Positions 44,990 to 55,582 are shown, counted from the stretch's first letter. The stretch: 64,000 nt of DNA from Metamycoplasma subdolum (GCF_033546815.1 NZ_CP137846.1:310001-374000); one strand, 5' to 3'. Made by a program: numbers and translations. The notes: generated from the sequence alone by a model not told the origin.

Positions 44990-45265
44990 CTATTTCTTCC
45001 CCTTATCTGCACCATGTCCAGAGAATGTTCTTGTAGGTGAAAATTCTCCAAGTTTGTGTCCAACCATATCATTAGTTACAAAAACATCAACAAATGCTTT
45101 TCCATTATGTACTTGAAAAGTTAAGCCAACGAAATCAGGATAAATTGTTGAACGTCTTGATCAGGTTTTGATTGGACGTTTTGGGTTTTTACCTTCAACG
45201 ATAGCCATAACTTTTTTCATTAAATGCTCATCAACAAATGGAGGTTTTTTTAATGAACGTGCCAT
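44990..45265 (-). CDS. rpsS: 30S ribosomal protein S19
   Basis: This 91-residue head protein of the small subunit shows [19 protein letters not shown] and the end [22 protein letters not shown] encodes the single Trp. It overlaps rplB by one base. Confidence 0.97.
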
Positions 45266-46110
45266 TATTTAGATTCCTTTCTTCTTCTAATAATAAATTG
45301 ATTTGATGCTTTCTTGGTTCTTCTAGTTTTAACACCAAGTGCTTTTTTACCTCAAGGTGTCATTGGTGATTTTCTACCAATAGGTTGTTTACCTTCACCA
45401 CCACCATGTGGGTGATCATTTGGGTTCATTGCTGAACCTCTAACAGTAGGTCTAATACCTTTTAATCTGTTTCTTCCAGCTTTTCCAATATTTACAAGTG
45501 AATGTTCTTCATTTCCAACTTCACCAACAGTAGCACGACAAAGTCCTAAAACTTTTCTAACTTCGCCTGATTTAAGACGTAAGATGATGTATCTTCCGCT
45601 TTCATCTTTACCTAGAATTTGAGCACTTGATCCTGCTGAACGAGCAATAATTGCTCCTTGTTTTGGTTTAAGTTCAATGTTGTGAACGAAGGTACCTTCA
45701 GGAATGTTTTTTAAAGGCAATGAGTTACCAATTTTGATGTCAACATTATCTCCTGAAATAATTTCTTGACCAACTTTAATACCTTTTGGACTGATAATAT
45801 ATCTTTTTTCACCATCTTTGTATACTACTAATGAAATGTTTGCTGATCTATTTGGATCATATTCAATAGTACGTACAGTTGCAGGGATTAAATCCTTATT
45901 TCTTTTAAAGTCAATTAGACGATAAAATCTTTTAAGTCTTCCACCTTTATGACGGGTTGTAATTTTTCCTTGACTATTTCTTCCAGCTTTTGTAGGAAGT
46001 GGAACTAGCAATGATTTTTCAGGTAAGTGACCTGTTAAGTTTGCTTTGTAATCAAGTGAAGACATATTACGGCGACCGTTTGTATAGGCTTTAAATTTTT
46101 TAATTGCCAT
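45265..46110 (-). CDS. rplB: 50S ribosomal protein L2
   Basis: This 281-residue protein is needed for subunit joining and peptidyl transfer. [33 protein letters not shown] and the histidine-rich [19 protein letters not shown] are all conserved. A UGA-coded Trp follows SPMTP. Normal length, no extension. Confidence 0.97.
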
Positions 46111-46195
46111 AATTTCTCCTTATCTAAAAATATTTGTTTCTTTTAGATTAATTAATTTATTTTTTTGATTAGTTTTATATTTTTTTCAAAACTAA

Positions 46196-46744
46196 TTATT
46201 TGCTTTTAGGTGCAATTTTTCTTGTAGTTGCACTCTTTGTAGTAGCAGTAGAAGTTTTGGTTGCAGCAATTTTCTTAGCAACTGGTTTTTTAACTTCGTT
46301 TGCATTTTTTGAAGAAGATTTTTCGCTTTCTTCTTTTTTAGCTTTTGCAGCAGCAATTTTTTCAGCTGCTTTTTTCTCAGCTTCAGTAAGTTCGCCTTTT
46401 TTAGCATCTTTTTTAGCTTTTTTGGCTTCTTTTTCAGCTTGTTTTCTAAGTTCTTCAGCTTCTTCAGCATATAGAATGATCTTAGATTTTTCATCTAGAT
46501 AAACGAATGCTTTTTTCAAAGCGTTACCAAATCCTTGTGATCTTCCAAGTCTTTTTGGCTTTTTATCATAGTTAGTTATATTAACTTTTAAAACCTTAAC
46601 ATCAAAGATGAATTCAACAGCTTTTTTAACTTGTATTTTATTAGCTCTCGGGTCAACTGCAAAGGTATAAATATTTCTTCCTGAACGAGCCATTTCTGAT
46701 TTTTCAGTAGAAATTGGATATTTAATAACTTCATTAATATTCAT
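46196..46744 (-). CDS. rplW: 50S ribosomal protein L23 with C-terminal Ala/Lys-rich extension
   Basis: The core of about 95 residues starts with INEVIKYPISTEKSEM and includes FAVDPRANKIQVKKAVEFIF. L23 is the docking site for trigger factor, SRP and SecYEG at the tunnel exit. A tail of about 85 residues follows, first helical and Ala/Glu/Lys-rich (EEAEELRKQAEKEAKKAKKD), then Thr/Lys-rich. The 85 bases between it and rplB hold no gene. Confidence 0.95.
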   Translation of the reverse strand: MNINEVIKYPISTEKSEMARSGRNIYTFAVDPRANKIQVKKAVEFIFDVKVLKVNITNYDKKPKRLGRSQGFGNALKKAFVYLDEKSKIILYAEEAEELRKQAEKEAKKAKKDAKKGELTEAEKKAAEKIAAAKAKKEESEKSSSKNANEVKKPVAKKIAATKTSTATTKSATTRKIAPKSK

Positions 46745-47625
46745 TATTTCACCATCCCTTCTAAGTATTTAACATCATCTTTGGTTAAGATAAGTGCATC
46801 GGCAGCAACAAGTTGTTCAACTGATAGAGATGTAACTTTTGTAACTTCAACAAATGGTAAGTTTCTTGCTGATAAAAATACATTTTCGTCGCCTGATACA
46901 ATCACAACTTTTCTTGTATTTAAAAGTCCGTGTTTGTTAAGTTCGATTAATAAAGTTTTAGTTGATGGTTGTTTGATTTTGAATTCATGAACTAAAACAG
47001 CGTGATCTTTAGCAAGAAGAGTAAGTGCTGATAATAGAGCATTTTTTCTTACTTTTTTGTTTACTTTTAGATTGTAATTTCTTTCAGTTGTAGGTCCAAA
47101 TGCTCTACCACCACCGACCATAATTGGACTTCTTAATGATCCAGCACGAGCATTACCTGTACCTTTTTGAGCGAATGGTTTTTTACCAGTTCCGCTTACT
47201 TCAGCACGTGATTTTACTTTGTGAGTTGAAAAACGTTTTGATGCTCTTTCAGATAAAATTGCATCAAAGATTGCTTGTGAATAAACTTTACTAATCCCAA
47301 ATACTGATTTTGGTAAAGTTGCTTCTAATTTAACTTTGTTTTGAACTTTTGCACTTTTTACTTGAACTTTAACAGCTTCTTTTTTAGTTGCTTTTTTAGG
47401 TTTAGTTTCAACTTTTAAAGAAGGTTTTTTAACTTCTTTAGTAGTTGATGAATTTTTAACCACTTCTTTTTTAGTCTTAACTACTTTTTCGGTTTTAACT
47501 TCTTTTTTAACAGTTTCTTTTTTAGGTTTAACTACTTTTTCAGTAGGCTTCTTAACAGCAGTTTTTTTAACTATTTCTTTTTTAGCAGTAGATTTTTTGC
47601 TGTCTAGTTTTTTACTTTCAGCCAT
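46744..47625 (-). CDS. rplD: 50S ribosomal protein L4 with N-terminal Lys-rich extension
   Basis: This protein has 293 residues. The L4 core begins near residue 95 and includes SRAEVSGTGKKPFAQKGTG. The first 95 residues are Lys/Val/Thr/Glu-rich (KKEVKTEKVVKTKKEVVK). L4 reaches into the exit tunnel and in some bacteria represses its own operon through the S10 leader; whether that applies here is unknown. It overlaps rplC and rplW by one base each. Confidence 0.95.
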   Translation of the reverse strand: MAESKKLDSKKSTAKKEIVKKTAVKKPTEKVVKPKKETVKKEVKTEKVVKTKKEVVKNSSTTKEVKKPSLKVETKPKKATKKEAVKVQVKSAKVQNKVKLEATLPKSVFGISKVYSQAIFDAILSERASKRFSTHKVKSRAEVSGTGKKPFAQKGTGNARAGSLRSPIMVGGGRAFGPTTERNYNLKVNKKVRKNALLSALTLLAKDHAVLVHEFKIKQPSTKTLLIELNKHGLLNTRKVVIVSGDENVFLSARNLPFVEVTKVTSLSVEQLVAADALILTKDDVKYLEGMVK

Positions 47626-48473
47626 TATTTATCTCCTTCTGCTTTTTCTTCTTTATTTTCTTCAGCTTTTGCCTTTTCAGCTTCTTCCTTAGCAATAGCT
47701 TCATCTAGAAGTGTTTTCATTTGTTTAACTGTCATTTGTGAGTTTAAGTCTAAATTATATTTTTTAGCTTGTTCAAGTAATTCGTTTTTAGCAAGTGCTT
47801 CTTTTAGATTAACAAGTTCAATTGGTTTTTCAGCTTTTTTAACTAGTGAAGTTTTTGCTTCTTTAATAACTACAAAAGCACCTTTTGGTCCAGGAATTGA
47901 ACCTTTGATGATTAATAAGTTATTTTCGCTGTCTTCTTTAACAATTTCTAGGTTTTGATTTGTTACTTGTTCAACTCCTAGATGTCCAGCACCGTGCATA
48001 CCAGGTCAAACGCTATTTCCGTTAATATCTCCTAGTGATCCAACTTGTCTGATAGGTTTAGAACCACCCCCACCACCATGAGATTTAGGTCCAATGTGTT
48101 GGTTTCATCTCTTAATGGTTCCGGCAAATCCTTTACCTTTTGAAATCGCAGTCACGTCAACAATTTCACCAGCACTAAATAATGAGGCATCAATTGTATC
48201 ACCTAATGCATATCCTGACATGTTGCGGATTTCTTTTACGAAGCGCTTAGGTGTTGTGTTTGCTTTTTTGAAATGGTTAATTTCAGGTTTTTTGAAATGT
48301 GTCTTCTTCTTATCTTCAACGGCAAGTTGAGTAGCAACATAACCGTTTTTTTCTAAAGTAAGAATGCTAGTCACAACATTTGGTTTAACTTCAACTAATG
48401 TAACAGGAACTAAACGTCCATCTGAAGTAAATAGTTGAGTCATTCCAACTTTACGTCCTAAGATTCCTTTCAT
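47625..48473 (-). CDS. rplC: 50S ribosomal protein L3 with C-terminal extension
   Basis: The core ([15 protein letters not shown], then [12 protein letters not shown] and [11 protein letters not shown]-like [10 protein letters not shown]) is followed by about 75 residues. Part of these, from [20 protein letters not shown], looks like a small helical SAP-like fold, and the end is Glu/Lys-rich. I chose ATG 48473, the second of two adjacent ATGs, as it is better spaced from AAAGGAA. A UGA-coded Trp lies near residue 122. Confidence 0.95.
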
Positions 48474-48555
48474 CATTTTCCTTTCATTCTGTGTTTTTGT
48501 AAGCATTTTTTGCACAAAAAAAATACCTTAAAAAAAATAAAATACTGTTAGCTAA

Positions 48556-48864
48556 CTACTTAACAGTTTTTACACTAATTTGAACTCCGGCTGGAAGTTC
48601 AAGTCTTTTTGCTTTGTCAACTAAAGCATCTGAAACATTGCTTAAAACAATTAACCTCTTGTGAGTTCTGCTTTCAAATTGTTCACGGCTAGTTTTATTA
48701 ACATGAACAGATCTTAAAATTGTAATGATTTCTTTACGAGTAGGTAAAGGAATAGGACCACTAATTGTAGCCTTTTCACTTTTCGCAAGCATTACGATTT
48801 TTTTAGCAGCATCATCAATTTGATTAACGTCAAATGACTTTAGTTTAATTTCTAATTTACTCAT
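48556..48864 (-). CDS. rpsJ: 30S ribosomal protein S10
   Basis: This 102-residue protein is the first gene of the ribosomal block and also a transcription-elongation partner (NusE). The sequence SGPIPLPTRKEIITILRSVHV is diagnostic. A strong AAGGAG precedes the ATG. Confidence 0.97.
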   Translation of the reverse strand: MSKLEIKLKSFDVNQIDDAAKKIVMLAKSEKATISGPIPLPTRKEIITILRSVHVNKTSREQFESRTHKRLIVLSNVSDALVDKAKRLELPAGVQISVKTVK

Positions 48865-48980
48865 GTTGTTCTCCTTTGTTCTTATTTTGAACTAACTCAA
48901 CATAAATTGTCAATACCCGAGTAAAACAACTAAGCTCGGCGTACCGTAACCTTATGTGTCAAAGTTGTAGTTGCTTTTCA
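48865..48980 (-). promoter_or_regulatory. Leader of the ribosomal operon with stable hairpin
   Basis: The untranslated leader of about 110 bases before rpsJ contains CCGAG and CTCGG arms around a 13-base loop (near 48917-48939), plus a G+C-rich stretch GGTTACGGTACGCC unusual for this genome. It may control the operon by folding, but no known leader class is recognised. Confidence 0.45.
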
Positions 48981-48989
48981 ATTATAACA
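48981..48989 (-). promoter_or_regulatory. rpsJ: Extended -10 promoter of the ribosomal operon
   Basis: On the minus strand the sequence is TGTTATAAT, an extended -10 element about 117 bases before rpsJ. Confidence 0.65.
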
Positions 48990-49247
48990 AGAAAATAAAA
49001 AATACTATAAAAAAATATTTTTTTCTTTAGAAAGGTTAATTAACTTAATGTTTTAAGTTAAAAAATTTCCTTAATTTTAAGCAGTTTTTTGGCTAAAAAT
49101 TTGACCTATAATTTACCACAAAATGAAAGAAAAAGTAGTTAGAAAAATATAAAAATTAAATTTGCAATAAAAGTGGAATTTTTTTGCTTTTTTATGTGTT
49201 AAAACTTGAAAAATTAGCAAAAATTAAGCCTAAAAATTTAAAATTTA
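48990..49247. other. A+T-rich divergent intergenic region
   Basis: About 260 bases between the ribosomal operon promoter and the lipoprotein promoter. I see no gene or clear structure in it. Confidence 0.4.
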
Positions 49248-49253
49248 TATAAT
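49248..49253 (+). promoter_or_regulatory. -10 box of the small lipoprotein gene
   Basis: TATAAT, 38 bases before the ATG at 49292. Confidence 0.55.
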
Positions 49254-49291
49254 AGTTGAGAGTTAAAAAAAATGTAATTCAAGGAGATAAA

Positions 49292-49591
49292 ATGAAAAGC
49301 AAAAAAATATTTTTAGGTCTAGGTGCTGCAGCAGTTGCTCTTTTACCTTTAGCAACAATTAGCTGTACAAAAGAAGACATGGAATACAAAAAGCTACAAA
49401 AAAGAGCTAAAAAATTACTAGGATCAAACAAACTTGACAAAGCAAGCAAAAAAAATCTAGAAGATCTTTTAGCAAAAGACAGAGAAAACTTCAAAAAAGC
49501 ATCAAAAGAAGAAAAACAAGCTATTAACAAAGCATTAGACACAATGATTACTGCATTAGAAAAACTTGTTGAAGCTTTCAAAGAAAGATAG
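49292..49591 (+). CDS. Small helical lipoprotein
   Basis: This 99-residue protein has a lipoprotein signal peptide with lipobox LATISC (Cys25) and a strong AAGGAG ribosome site. The mature part is almost wholly helical and Lys-rich, with short heptad-like stretches (KKLLGSNKLDKASKKNLEDL), and has no Trp. I do not recognise the family. It stands alone between a promoter and an intrinsic terminator, so it is a single-gene unit, probably abundant and surface exposed. Confidence 0.85.
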   Translation: MKSKKIFLGLGAAAVALLPLATISCTKEDMEYKKLQKRAKKLLGSNKLDKASKKNLEDLLAKDRENFKKASKEEKQAINKALDTMITALEKLVEAFKER

Positions 49592-49605
49592 TTGTAGTTT
49601 CAAGA

Positions 49606-49635
49606 AAAAGGTGACTTTAAATAAGTCACTTTTTT
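49606..49635 (+). terminator. Intrinsic terminator of the small lipoprotein gene
   Basis: GTGACTT (49611-49617) pairs with AAGTCAC (49623-49629), followed by six T. Confidence 0.85.
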
Positions 49636-49847
49636 ATTATGTTTTTTTATAAAACATACTAATTTTTATCAAATAAAAAATTTATTTTTTGTCTTTTGAA
49701 TAAAACAAAAAAATTAAATTTATAGAAATAATGTAACTAAATTAAAATTGACTTTTAGTTTAAAATTTAAAATCTTTTCATATACAATTTAAATACTATT
49801 ACATAATAATAAATAAGGAATTTTTATAAAAATAAGGTAAGGAAGTA

Positions 49848-52235
49848 ATGAAAAAAACAATTTACGATTCAAAAGAATATCTTGAAAAGATGAATAAATA
49901 TTTTAGAGCTGCTAACTATTTATCAGTAGGTCAAATGTATTTAAGAAATAATCCACTTTTAAAAAGTGAATTAACAAGTGATGATGTAAAAATCTATCCA
50001 ATAGGACATTGAGGAACAATTCCTGGTCAAAATTTTATTTACGCTCACTTAAATAGGGTAATCAAAAAATATGATTTAAATATGTTCTATATTGAAGGCC
50101 CGGGACATGGCGGACAAGTTATGATTTCTAACTCATATTTAGATGGATCTTATTCAGAAATTTATCCTGAAATTAGCCAAGATGCAAAAGGAATGCAAAA
50201 AATGTTCAAACGTTTTTCATTCCCTGGCGGAACTGCAAGTCATGCTGCACCTGAAACTCCTGGTTCAATTCATGAAGGCGGTGAACTTGGTTATAGTTTA
50301 AGTCATGCAACTGGTGCAATTTTAGATTCACCTGATTTAATCGCAGCAACTGTTGTTGGTGATGGAGAGGCTGAAACTGGCCCACTTTGTGCAAGCTGAT
50401 TCTCTAATGTTTTTATTAACCCAGTAAATGACGGAGTGGTTTTACCAATTGTTCATGTTAATGGTGGAAAAATTTCAAACCCAACAATTTTAGCAAGAAA
50501 AAGCAACAAAGACTTAATTGATTATTTCTCAGGAATGGGATGAGATGCAATAATTGTTGAAGGCGATGATGTTAAGAAAATGCACGTTTTAATGGCTAAA
50601 GCAATGGATAAAACAATTGAAAAAATCCTTGAAATTAAAGCATTTTTCAAGGGGAAAAAAGCAAGCGAAGCAATTAGACCTAAATGACCAATGTTGGTTG
50701 TTAAAACTCCAAAAGGTTGAACTGGTCCAAGCGAATGAAATGGCCAAAGACTTGTTGGGAGTTTTAGAGCACACCAAGTGCCAGTTCCAGTAAGTGCTAA
50801 AAATATGGAGGCTGTTGACGCTTTAACATATTGACTAAAATCATATAAACCAGAAGAACTATTCTTAGATGATGGAAGTGTAGTACAAGATATTAAAGAT
50901 ACAGTTCCATCTGGTTTAAAAAGAATGGCAATGAACCCAGCAACTAATGGTGGAATTAATCCAAAAGTTTTAAATTTACCTGATTGAAAAAAATACTCTC
51001 TTGATGTTAAAAAAGGTGAAACCAAGAGTCAAGACATGGTTGAACTTGGTAAATATTTAAGTGAAGTTATTACAAACAACCCAGATAATTTTAGAATTTT
51101 CGGTCCTGATGAAACTAAATCAAACCGTCTTTATGACATTTTTAAAGTAACTAAAAGACAATGGCTTGAAGAAGTTAATCCATTATTAGATGAATGAATT
51201 GGACCTGAAGGTAGAGTTATTGATTCACAACTTTCAGAGCACCAAGCCGAAGGCTTCTTAGAAGGTTATGTTCTAACTGGAAGACATGGATTTTTTGCTT
51301 CATATGAATCATTTTTAAGAGTAGTTGATACAATGTTGACTCAACATATGAAATGAATGAAAAAATCTTTAGAACTTCCTTGAAGAAAAGATTTTCCTTC
51401 ATTAAACGTTATTGCTACTTCAACTGCTTTTCAGCAAGATCACAATGGTTACACTCACCAAGATCCCGGACTTTTAGGCCACCTTGCAGATAAAAGACCA
51501 GAACTTATTCGTGAATACCTTCCAGCTGATACCAACACTTTATTAGCTACAATGGATAAATCACTAACCGAAAGAAACGTAATTAACTTAATTGTTGCAT
51601 CAAAACAACCAAGAGACCAATTCTATACTAAAGATGAAGCCGAATATCTTGTTGAAAAAGGTTTAAAAGTTATTGATTGAGCTTCAACTTGTAAAGATGA
51701 TGAAGAACCAGATTTAGTTATTGCTGCAAGTGGAGTTGAACCAAACATTGAAGCACTTAGTGCTATCACTTATTTAAATAATCACTTTAAAAACTTAAAA
51801 ATTAGATACGTTTATGTTCTTGATTTATTAAAACTTCGTCACCCTTCAATTGATCCAAGAGGAATTAGCGATAAAGAATTTGATAAAATCTTCACTACAA
51901 ATAAACCAGTTGTCTTTGCATTCCATGGATTTGAAGCACAACTAAGAGATATTTTCTACCCACGTAAAAATAGAAAATTAATTCCTCACGGATACCGTGA
52001 AAATGGTGATATTACAACTTCATTTGACATTCGTCAACTTTCAGAAATGGATCGTTTCCACATCGCAAAAGATGCTGCTCTTGCAACTTTAGGTAAAGAT
52101 GGTGACAAATTTGCTAAATTAATGGATGAAAAGGTTGCTGAACATAACGCATATATTAAAGAATATGGTTACGACATGCCTGAAGTTCTAAATTGAAAAT
52201 GAGAAAATGTAAGCAAAGTTAAAAGTAAAAAATAA
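49848..52235 (+). CDS. xfp: Phosphoketolase (xylulose-5-phosphate/fructose-6-phosphate)
   Basis: This 795-residue thiamine-diphosphate enzyme splits xylulose 5-phosphate (and perhaps fructose 6-phosphate) with phosphate, giving acetyl phosphate and glyceraldehyde 3-phosphate. Acetyl phosphate can then yield ATP through acetate kinase. The TPP-binding motif GDGEAETG is at 171-178, preceded by [20 protein letters not shown], the phosphoketolase signature. Many Trp are coded by UGA, so the standard code would cut the frame to pieces. The start ATG follows AAGGAAG. It is flanked by its own upstream region and by rpmE downstream. Substrate preference cannot be told from sequence alone. Confidence 0.96.
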
Positions 52236-52315
52236 ATTCTAAATTAAAAAACCAAACATTTAATTCAAAAAATTACTTAATTTAGTAAAATTAAAACTCC
52301 AAGTTTTCAATTTTA

Positions 52316-52324
52316 TGCTAAAAT
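52316..52324 (+). promoter_or_regulatory. rpmE: Candidate promoter of rpmE
   Basis: TGCTAAAAT, an extended -10 element 53 bases before the rpmE start. Confidence 0.45.
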
Positions 52325-52376
52325 AACAATCAGTTAATTGAGAGTTAAACAATTTTAATTTTAAAAAGGAGTAAAT

Positions 52377-52592
52377 ATGAAGAAAGACATTCACCCTAAA
52401 TTTCAACAAATTACTGCAACATGTACTTCATGCGGTAAAGAACACGTTTTCGGTTCAACTGCTGAAAAAGTTACTTTAGATGTTTGCTCTAACTGTCACG
52501 CATTTTACACTGGCGACCGGTCAACTGTTAAAGCACGTGGACGTGTTGAAAGATTCCAAAAAATCTTGGAAAAATCTAAATCAAAAAAATAA
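52377..52592 (+). CDS. rpmE: 50S ribosomal protein L31
   Basis: This 71-residue protein of the subunit bridge starts MKKDIHPKFQQITATCTSCG. Two Cys pairs (CTSC and CSNC) mark the zinc-binding form. It has an AAGGAG site and its own terminator. Confidence 0.96.
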   Translation: MKKDIHPKFQQITATCTSCGKEHVFGSTAEKVTLDVCSNCHAFYTGDRSTVKARGRVERFQKILEKSKSKK

Positions 52593-52602
52593 TTCAATAT
52601 TT

Positions 52603-52631
52603 ATAAATTAGCGGTTTCGCTAATTTTTTTT
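52603..52631 (+). terminator. Intrinsic terminator of rpmE
   Basis: AAATTAGCG (52605-52613) pairs with CGCTAATTT (52618-52626) around GTTT, then further T. Confidence 0.9.
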
Positions 52632-52671
52632 ATCTTTTAAATGAAAAAGCATGCCTAATTAGGCTAGCTTC

Positions 52672-52923
52672 TTAAACTACATAATGAATGCCAAAATTGT
52701 ATGCTGTTGAGCTTTCACTATTATCTCATTTCATTGTTGCACCATCTTTTGTTTTAAATTCTCCTTTTGGTGATGACATAAGTTTAACAGCTCCTACTAT
52801 TGATGTAACTGCACTAACTCCTAATGGAATTAAAGTAAAAATTGTTGTTAATAAGGCTGAAATTGCTAGGCCTCCTTCAAGGTTTTTTCACTTGGTTTTT
52901 TCTAATGGTTTAAATTCATGCAT
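52672..52923 (-). CDS. Small membrane or secreted protein with double-glycine-like leader
   Basis: This 83-residue frame has an excellent ribosome site (TTGGAGGGA) seven bases before the ATG. The first 18 residues, MHEFKPLEKTKWKNLEGG, fit the pattern of double-glycine leaders: Gly at -1 and -2, hydrophobic at -4 (Leu), -7 (Trp) and -12 (Leu). A hydrophobic segment LAISALLTTIFTLIPLGVSA follows, then a polar tail ending HYVV. UGA encodes both Trp. It could be a leader-processed peptide or simply a membrane protein whose N-terminus happens to match; no peptidase-transporter gene is in the window. The opposite-strand frame lacks a ribosome site. Confidence 0.65.
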
Positions 52924-53032
52924 TTTTTTATCCCTCCAACTTTTACTTTACGCAACAAAAAACAATTTTCTTCAAATTTGAGAAAACTTTGTGAAAAGTC
53001 GCTTAATACATTATGTAATAATGTTATGAAAG

Positions 53033-53053
53033 AAAAAAGCCGCATGTTGCGGC
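53033..53053 (-). terminator. Intrinsic terminator of leuS
   Basis: GCCGCA and TGCGGC form a G+C-rich stem around ACA, followed by six T on the minus strand. Confidence 0.88.
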
Positions 53054-53056
53054 ATT

Positions 53057-55471
53057 TTATTTCACTATGATATTTAATATTTTATCCTTGACATAAATTT
53101 CTTTAACTATCTTTTTACCGTCAAGTCATTTTTTAACACTAGGTTGAAGTTTGGCTTGCTTAATTATTTCTTTTTCATCTCAAGAATCTAAAATTTCAAT
53201 TTGTCCTCTTACTTTTCCGTTTACTTGAATTCCAATTGAAACATTCTTTTGAATAATTTTTTCTTTTTCAACAAAAGGTCAAGTTTGTTTTTCCAAACTT
53301 TGAGCATTAATTAGTTCTAATATTTCTTCAGCTAGGTGTGGCGCAAAAGGTGAAAAAATAATTGCAAATTTTTTCAGAACATCATATGAAGGAATTGATT
53401 TTAATGAACTTAAATAATTAATAAATACCATCATTTTTGAAATAGCGATATTAAATTTCAACTTGTTAATATTATCTTCAACATCCAAAATAAGTTCATT
53501 AATTTTTGATTCAAGTTCATCGTTTTTATCATTTGGTTTTAAGTTTCCACTTACAAAATAATTAACTTGATTATATATTTTTTCAATTCACCTTCTAATG
53601 CCATTAAGCCCATCAGTGCTTCATGATTTTGAATCAGTTAAGGGCCCTAAAAACATCTCAAAAACTCGAATAGCATCAGCACCATGACTTGCAACGATTT
53701 CATCAGGATTTATTACATTTCCAATTGACTTAGACATCTTTTGTCCATCTGGTCCTAAAATAAGTCCTTGATTAACTAATTTATGAAAAGGTTCTTTTGT
53801 TGGGACAACTCCTATATCGAATAAAAAGCGATGTCAAAAGCGAGCATAAAGTAGGTGTAGAACAGCATGTTCTTGACCACCAATATAAAGGTCAACTGGA
53901 AGTCATGATTCAAATCTTCTTTTTGCCTCATCGCTATCTAAAGGAACATAACTTCCATCTGGATTTTTTAAAATATATGCTAAGTAATATCAACTTGATC
54001 CAGCTCATTGTGGCATAACGTTTGTGTCGTGACTAAATTTTTTACCATTAATAGTAACGTTTGTTCAGCTTTTAATATTCGCTAAAGGCCCTTTAGTTGA
54101 TTTTGAAGGTTTTATATTATTTGTTTCAGGAAGCATCACAAGTTCTTTTACTAAATAGATATTTCCATCTTCATCAAAAAGAACTGGAAAAGGTTCTCCT
54201 CAATAACGTTGTCTACTGAAAATTCAATCTCTTAATTTATAAGAAACTTTCTTTTTTCCAATGTTATTTTCAATCAAGTAGTTTTCTAAAATCTGCTTTG
54301 ATTCAAGAACATTTTTAGAATTTATCAATTCACTATTTATATGTTTTCCATCTCCTAAATAAGGAAGGTTTTTATCATCAACATCAATGATTTTATTTAC
54401 TGGTAAATTGTACTTTTTACTAAATAAAAAATCTCTTTCATCATGTGCAGGAACTGACATTACTGCCCCAGTTCCATAGCTCATTAAAACATAATCTGCA
54501 ACTCAAATAGGGATAAGTTTTTTTGTTAATGGGTGAACTACAAATGAACCAGTATTAACTCCAGTTTTATCCTTTTCAAGTTGTGTTCTTTCAAGTTCAG
54601 TTTTAAGCTTAGTCTTTTTTAAATAAGCTTCAACTTTACTTTTAAATTCACCTTTGGTAAGTTCTTTTACAAGTGGATGTTCAGGACTAATTACAACTGC
54701 TGAAACACCGTAAATTGTGTCAAGTCTAGTAGTGAAAGTTTCAATGTATTTTTTAGTATTTGAAACCTCTCATTTAACAATATGACCCTCGCTTTTTCCA
54801 ATTCAATTTTTTTGTAAAAGTTTTAAACTTTCTGGCCAGTCAAGTTCTTCAAGTCCTTCAAGTAATTTTTCAGCATATTGAGTTATTTTTAAAACTCATT
54901 GTTTCATTGGTTTTTTAACAACTGGAAAATTACCCCTTTCACTTACTTTTACACCATTTACTTCAATAACTTCTTCATTTGAAAGCACTGTTCCAAGGCC
55001 TTCACATCAATTAACATCAACTTCTTCAATTGATGCAAGCCCTTCTTTATAAAGTTCCTTAAAAATTCATTGAGTTCAAACATAAAATTTTGGATCAGTT
55101 GTATTTACTTCTTTGTCAAAATCATATGAAAAACCAAGTGATTTTAATTGTTTTCTAAAATTATTGATATTCTCATTAGTAAAAGATGCAGGATGATTTC
55201 CTGTTTTAAGTGCATATTGTTCAGCAGGAAGACCAAATGCATCTCATCCAATTGGATGCAATACATCAAAACCTTTTAGTCTTTTATATCTACTTATAAT
55301 GTCAGTTGCAGTATAGCCTTCTAAATGTCCGACATGCAATCCAGCACCTGAAGGATAAGGAAACATGTCTAAAATGTAAGCTTTTTTATTAGCTTTTTCT
55401 TTAGTTTTGAATGTTTTATTTTCTTCCCAATATTTTTGTCATTTTTTTTCAATCTCTGAGTGTTTATACAT
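53057..55471 (-). CDS. leuS: Leucyl-tRNA synthetase
   Basis: This 804-residue class I enzyme charges tRNA-Leu. The HIGH motif is HVGH (46-49) and KMSKS is at 578-582. The editing domain contains the conserved TTRLDTIYG and [11 protein letters not shown] segments. Many UGA-coded Trp split the frame in the standard code. The ATG at 55471 has no Shine-Dalgarno; an extended -10 (TGCTATAAT) ends eight bases before it, so the mRNA probably has almost no leader. An intrinsic terminator follows. Confidence 0.97.
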
Positions 55472-55479
55472 ATTAAAAA

Positions 55480-55488
55480 ATTATAGCA
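55480..55488 (-). promoter_or_regulatory. leuS: Extended -10 promoter of leuS, very close to the start codon
   Basis: On the minus strand TGCTATAAT ends eight bases before ATG, placing the transcript start within about three bases of the start codon. Confidence 0.6.
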
Positions 55489-55537
55489 AATTTTAAAATA
55501 ATATTCGTCTTGCCTAAAAGCGTAATAAGCAAATTAA

Positions 55538-55573
55538 AAAGTGAAGTATTTTTCTACTCCACTTTATTTTTTT
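55538..55573 (-). terminator. Terminator downstream of the 259-residue lipoprotein gene
   Basis: AAAGTGAAGTA (55538-55548) pairs with TACTCCACTTT (55555-55565), one G-U pair, with T-rich flanks on both strands. Confidence 0.8.
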
Positions 55574-55582
55574 TATATAAAT

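Noticed and set aside
49256-52349. The 12-base string TTGAGAGTTAAA present before the small lipoprotein (49256) and before rpmE (52338)
   Set aside because: Its position relative to the two predicted -10 boxes differs (3 against 14 bases), so a common regulatory role is not supported with two copies.
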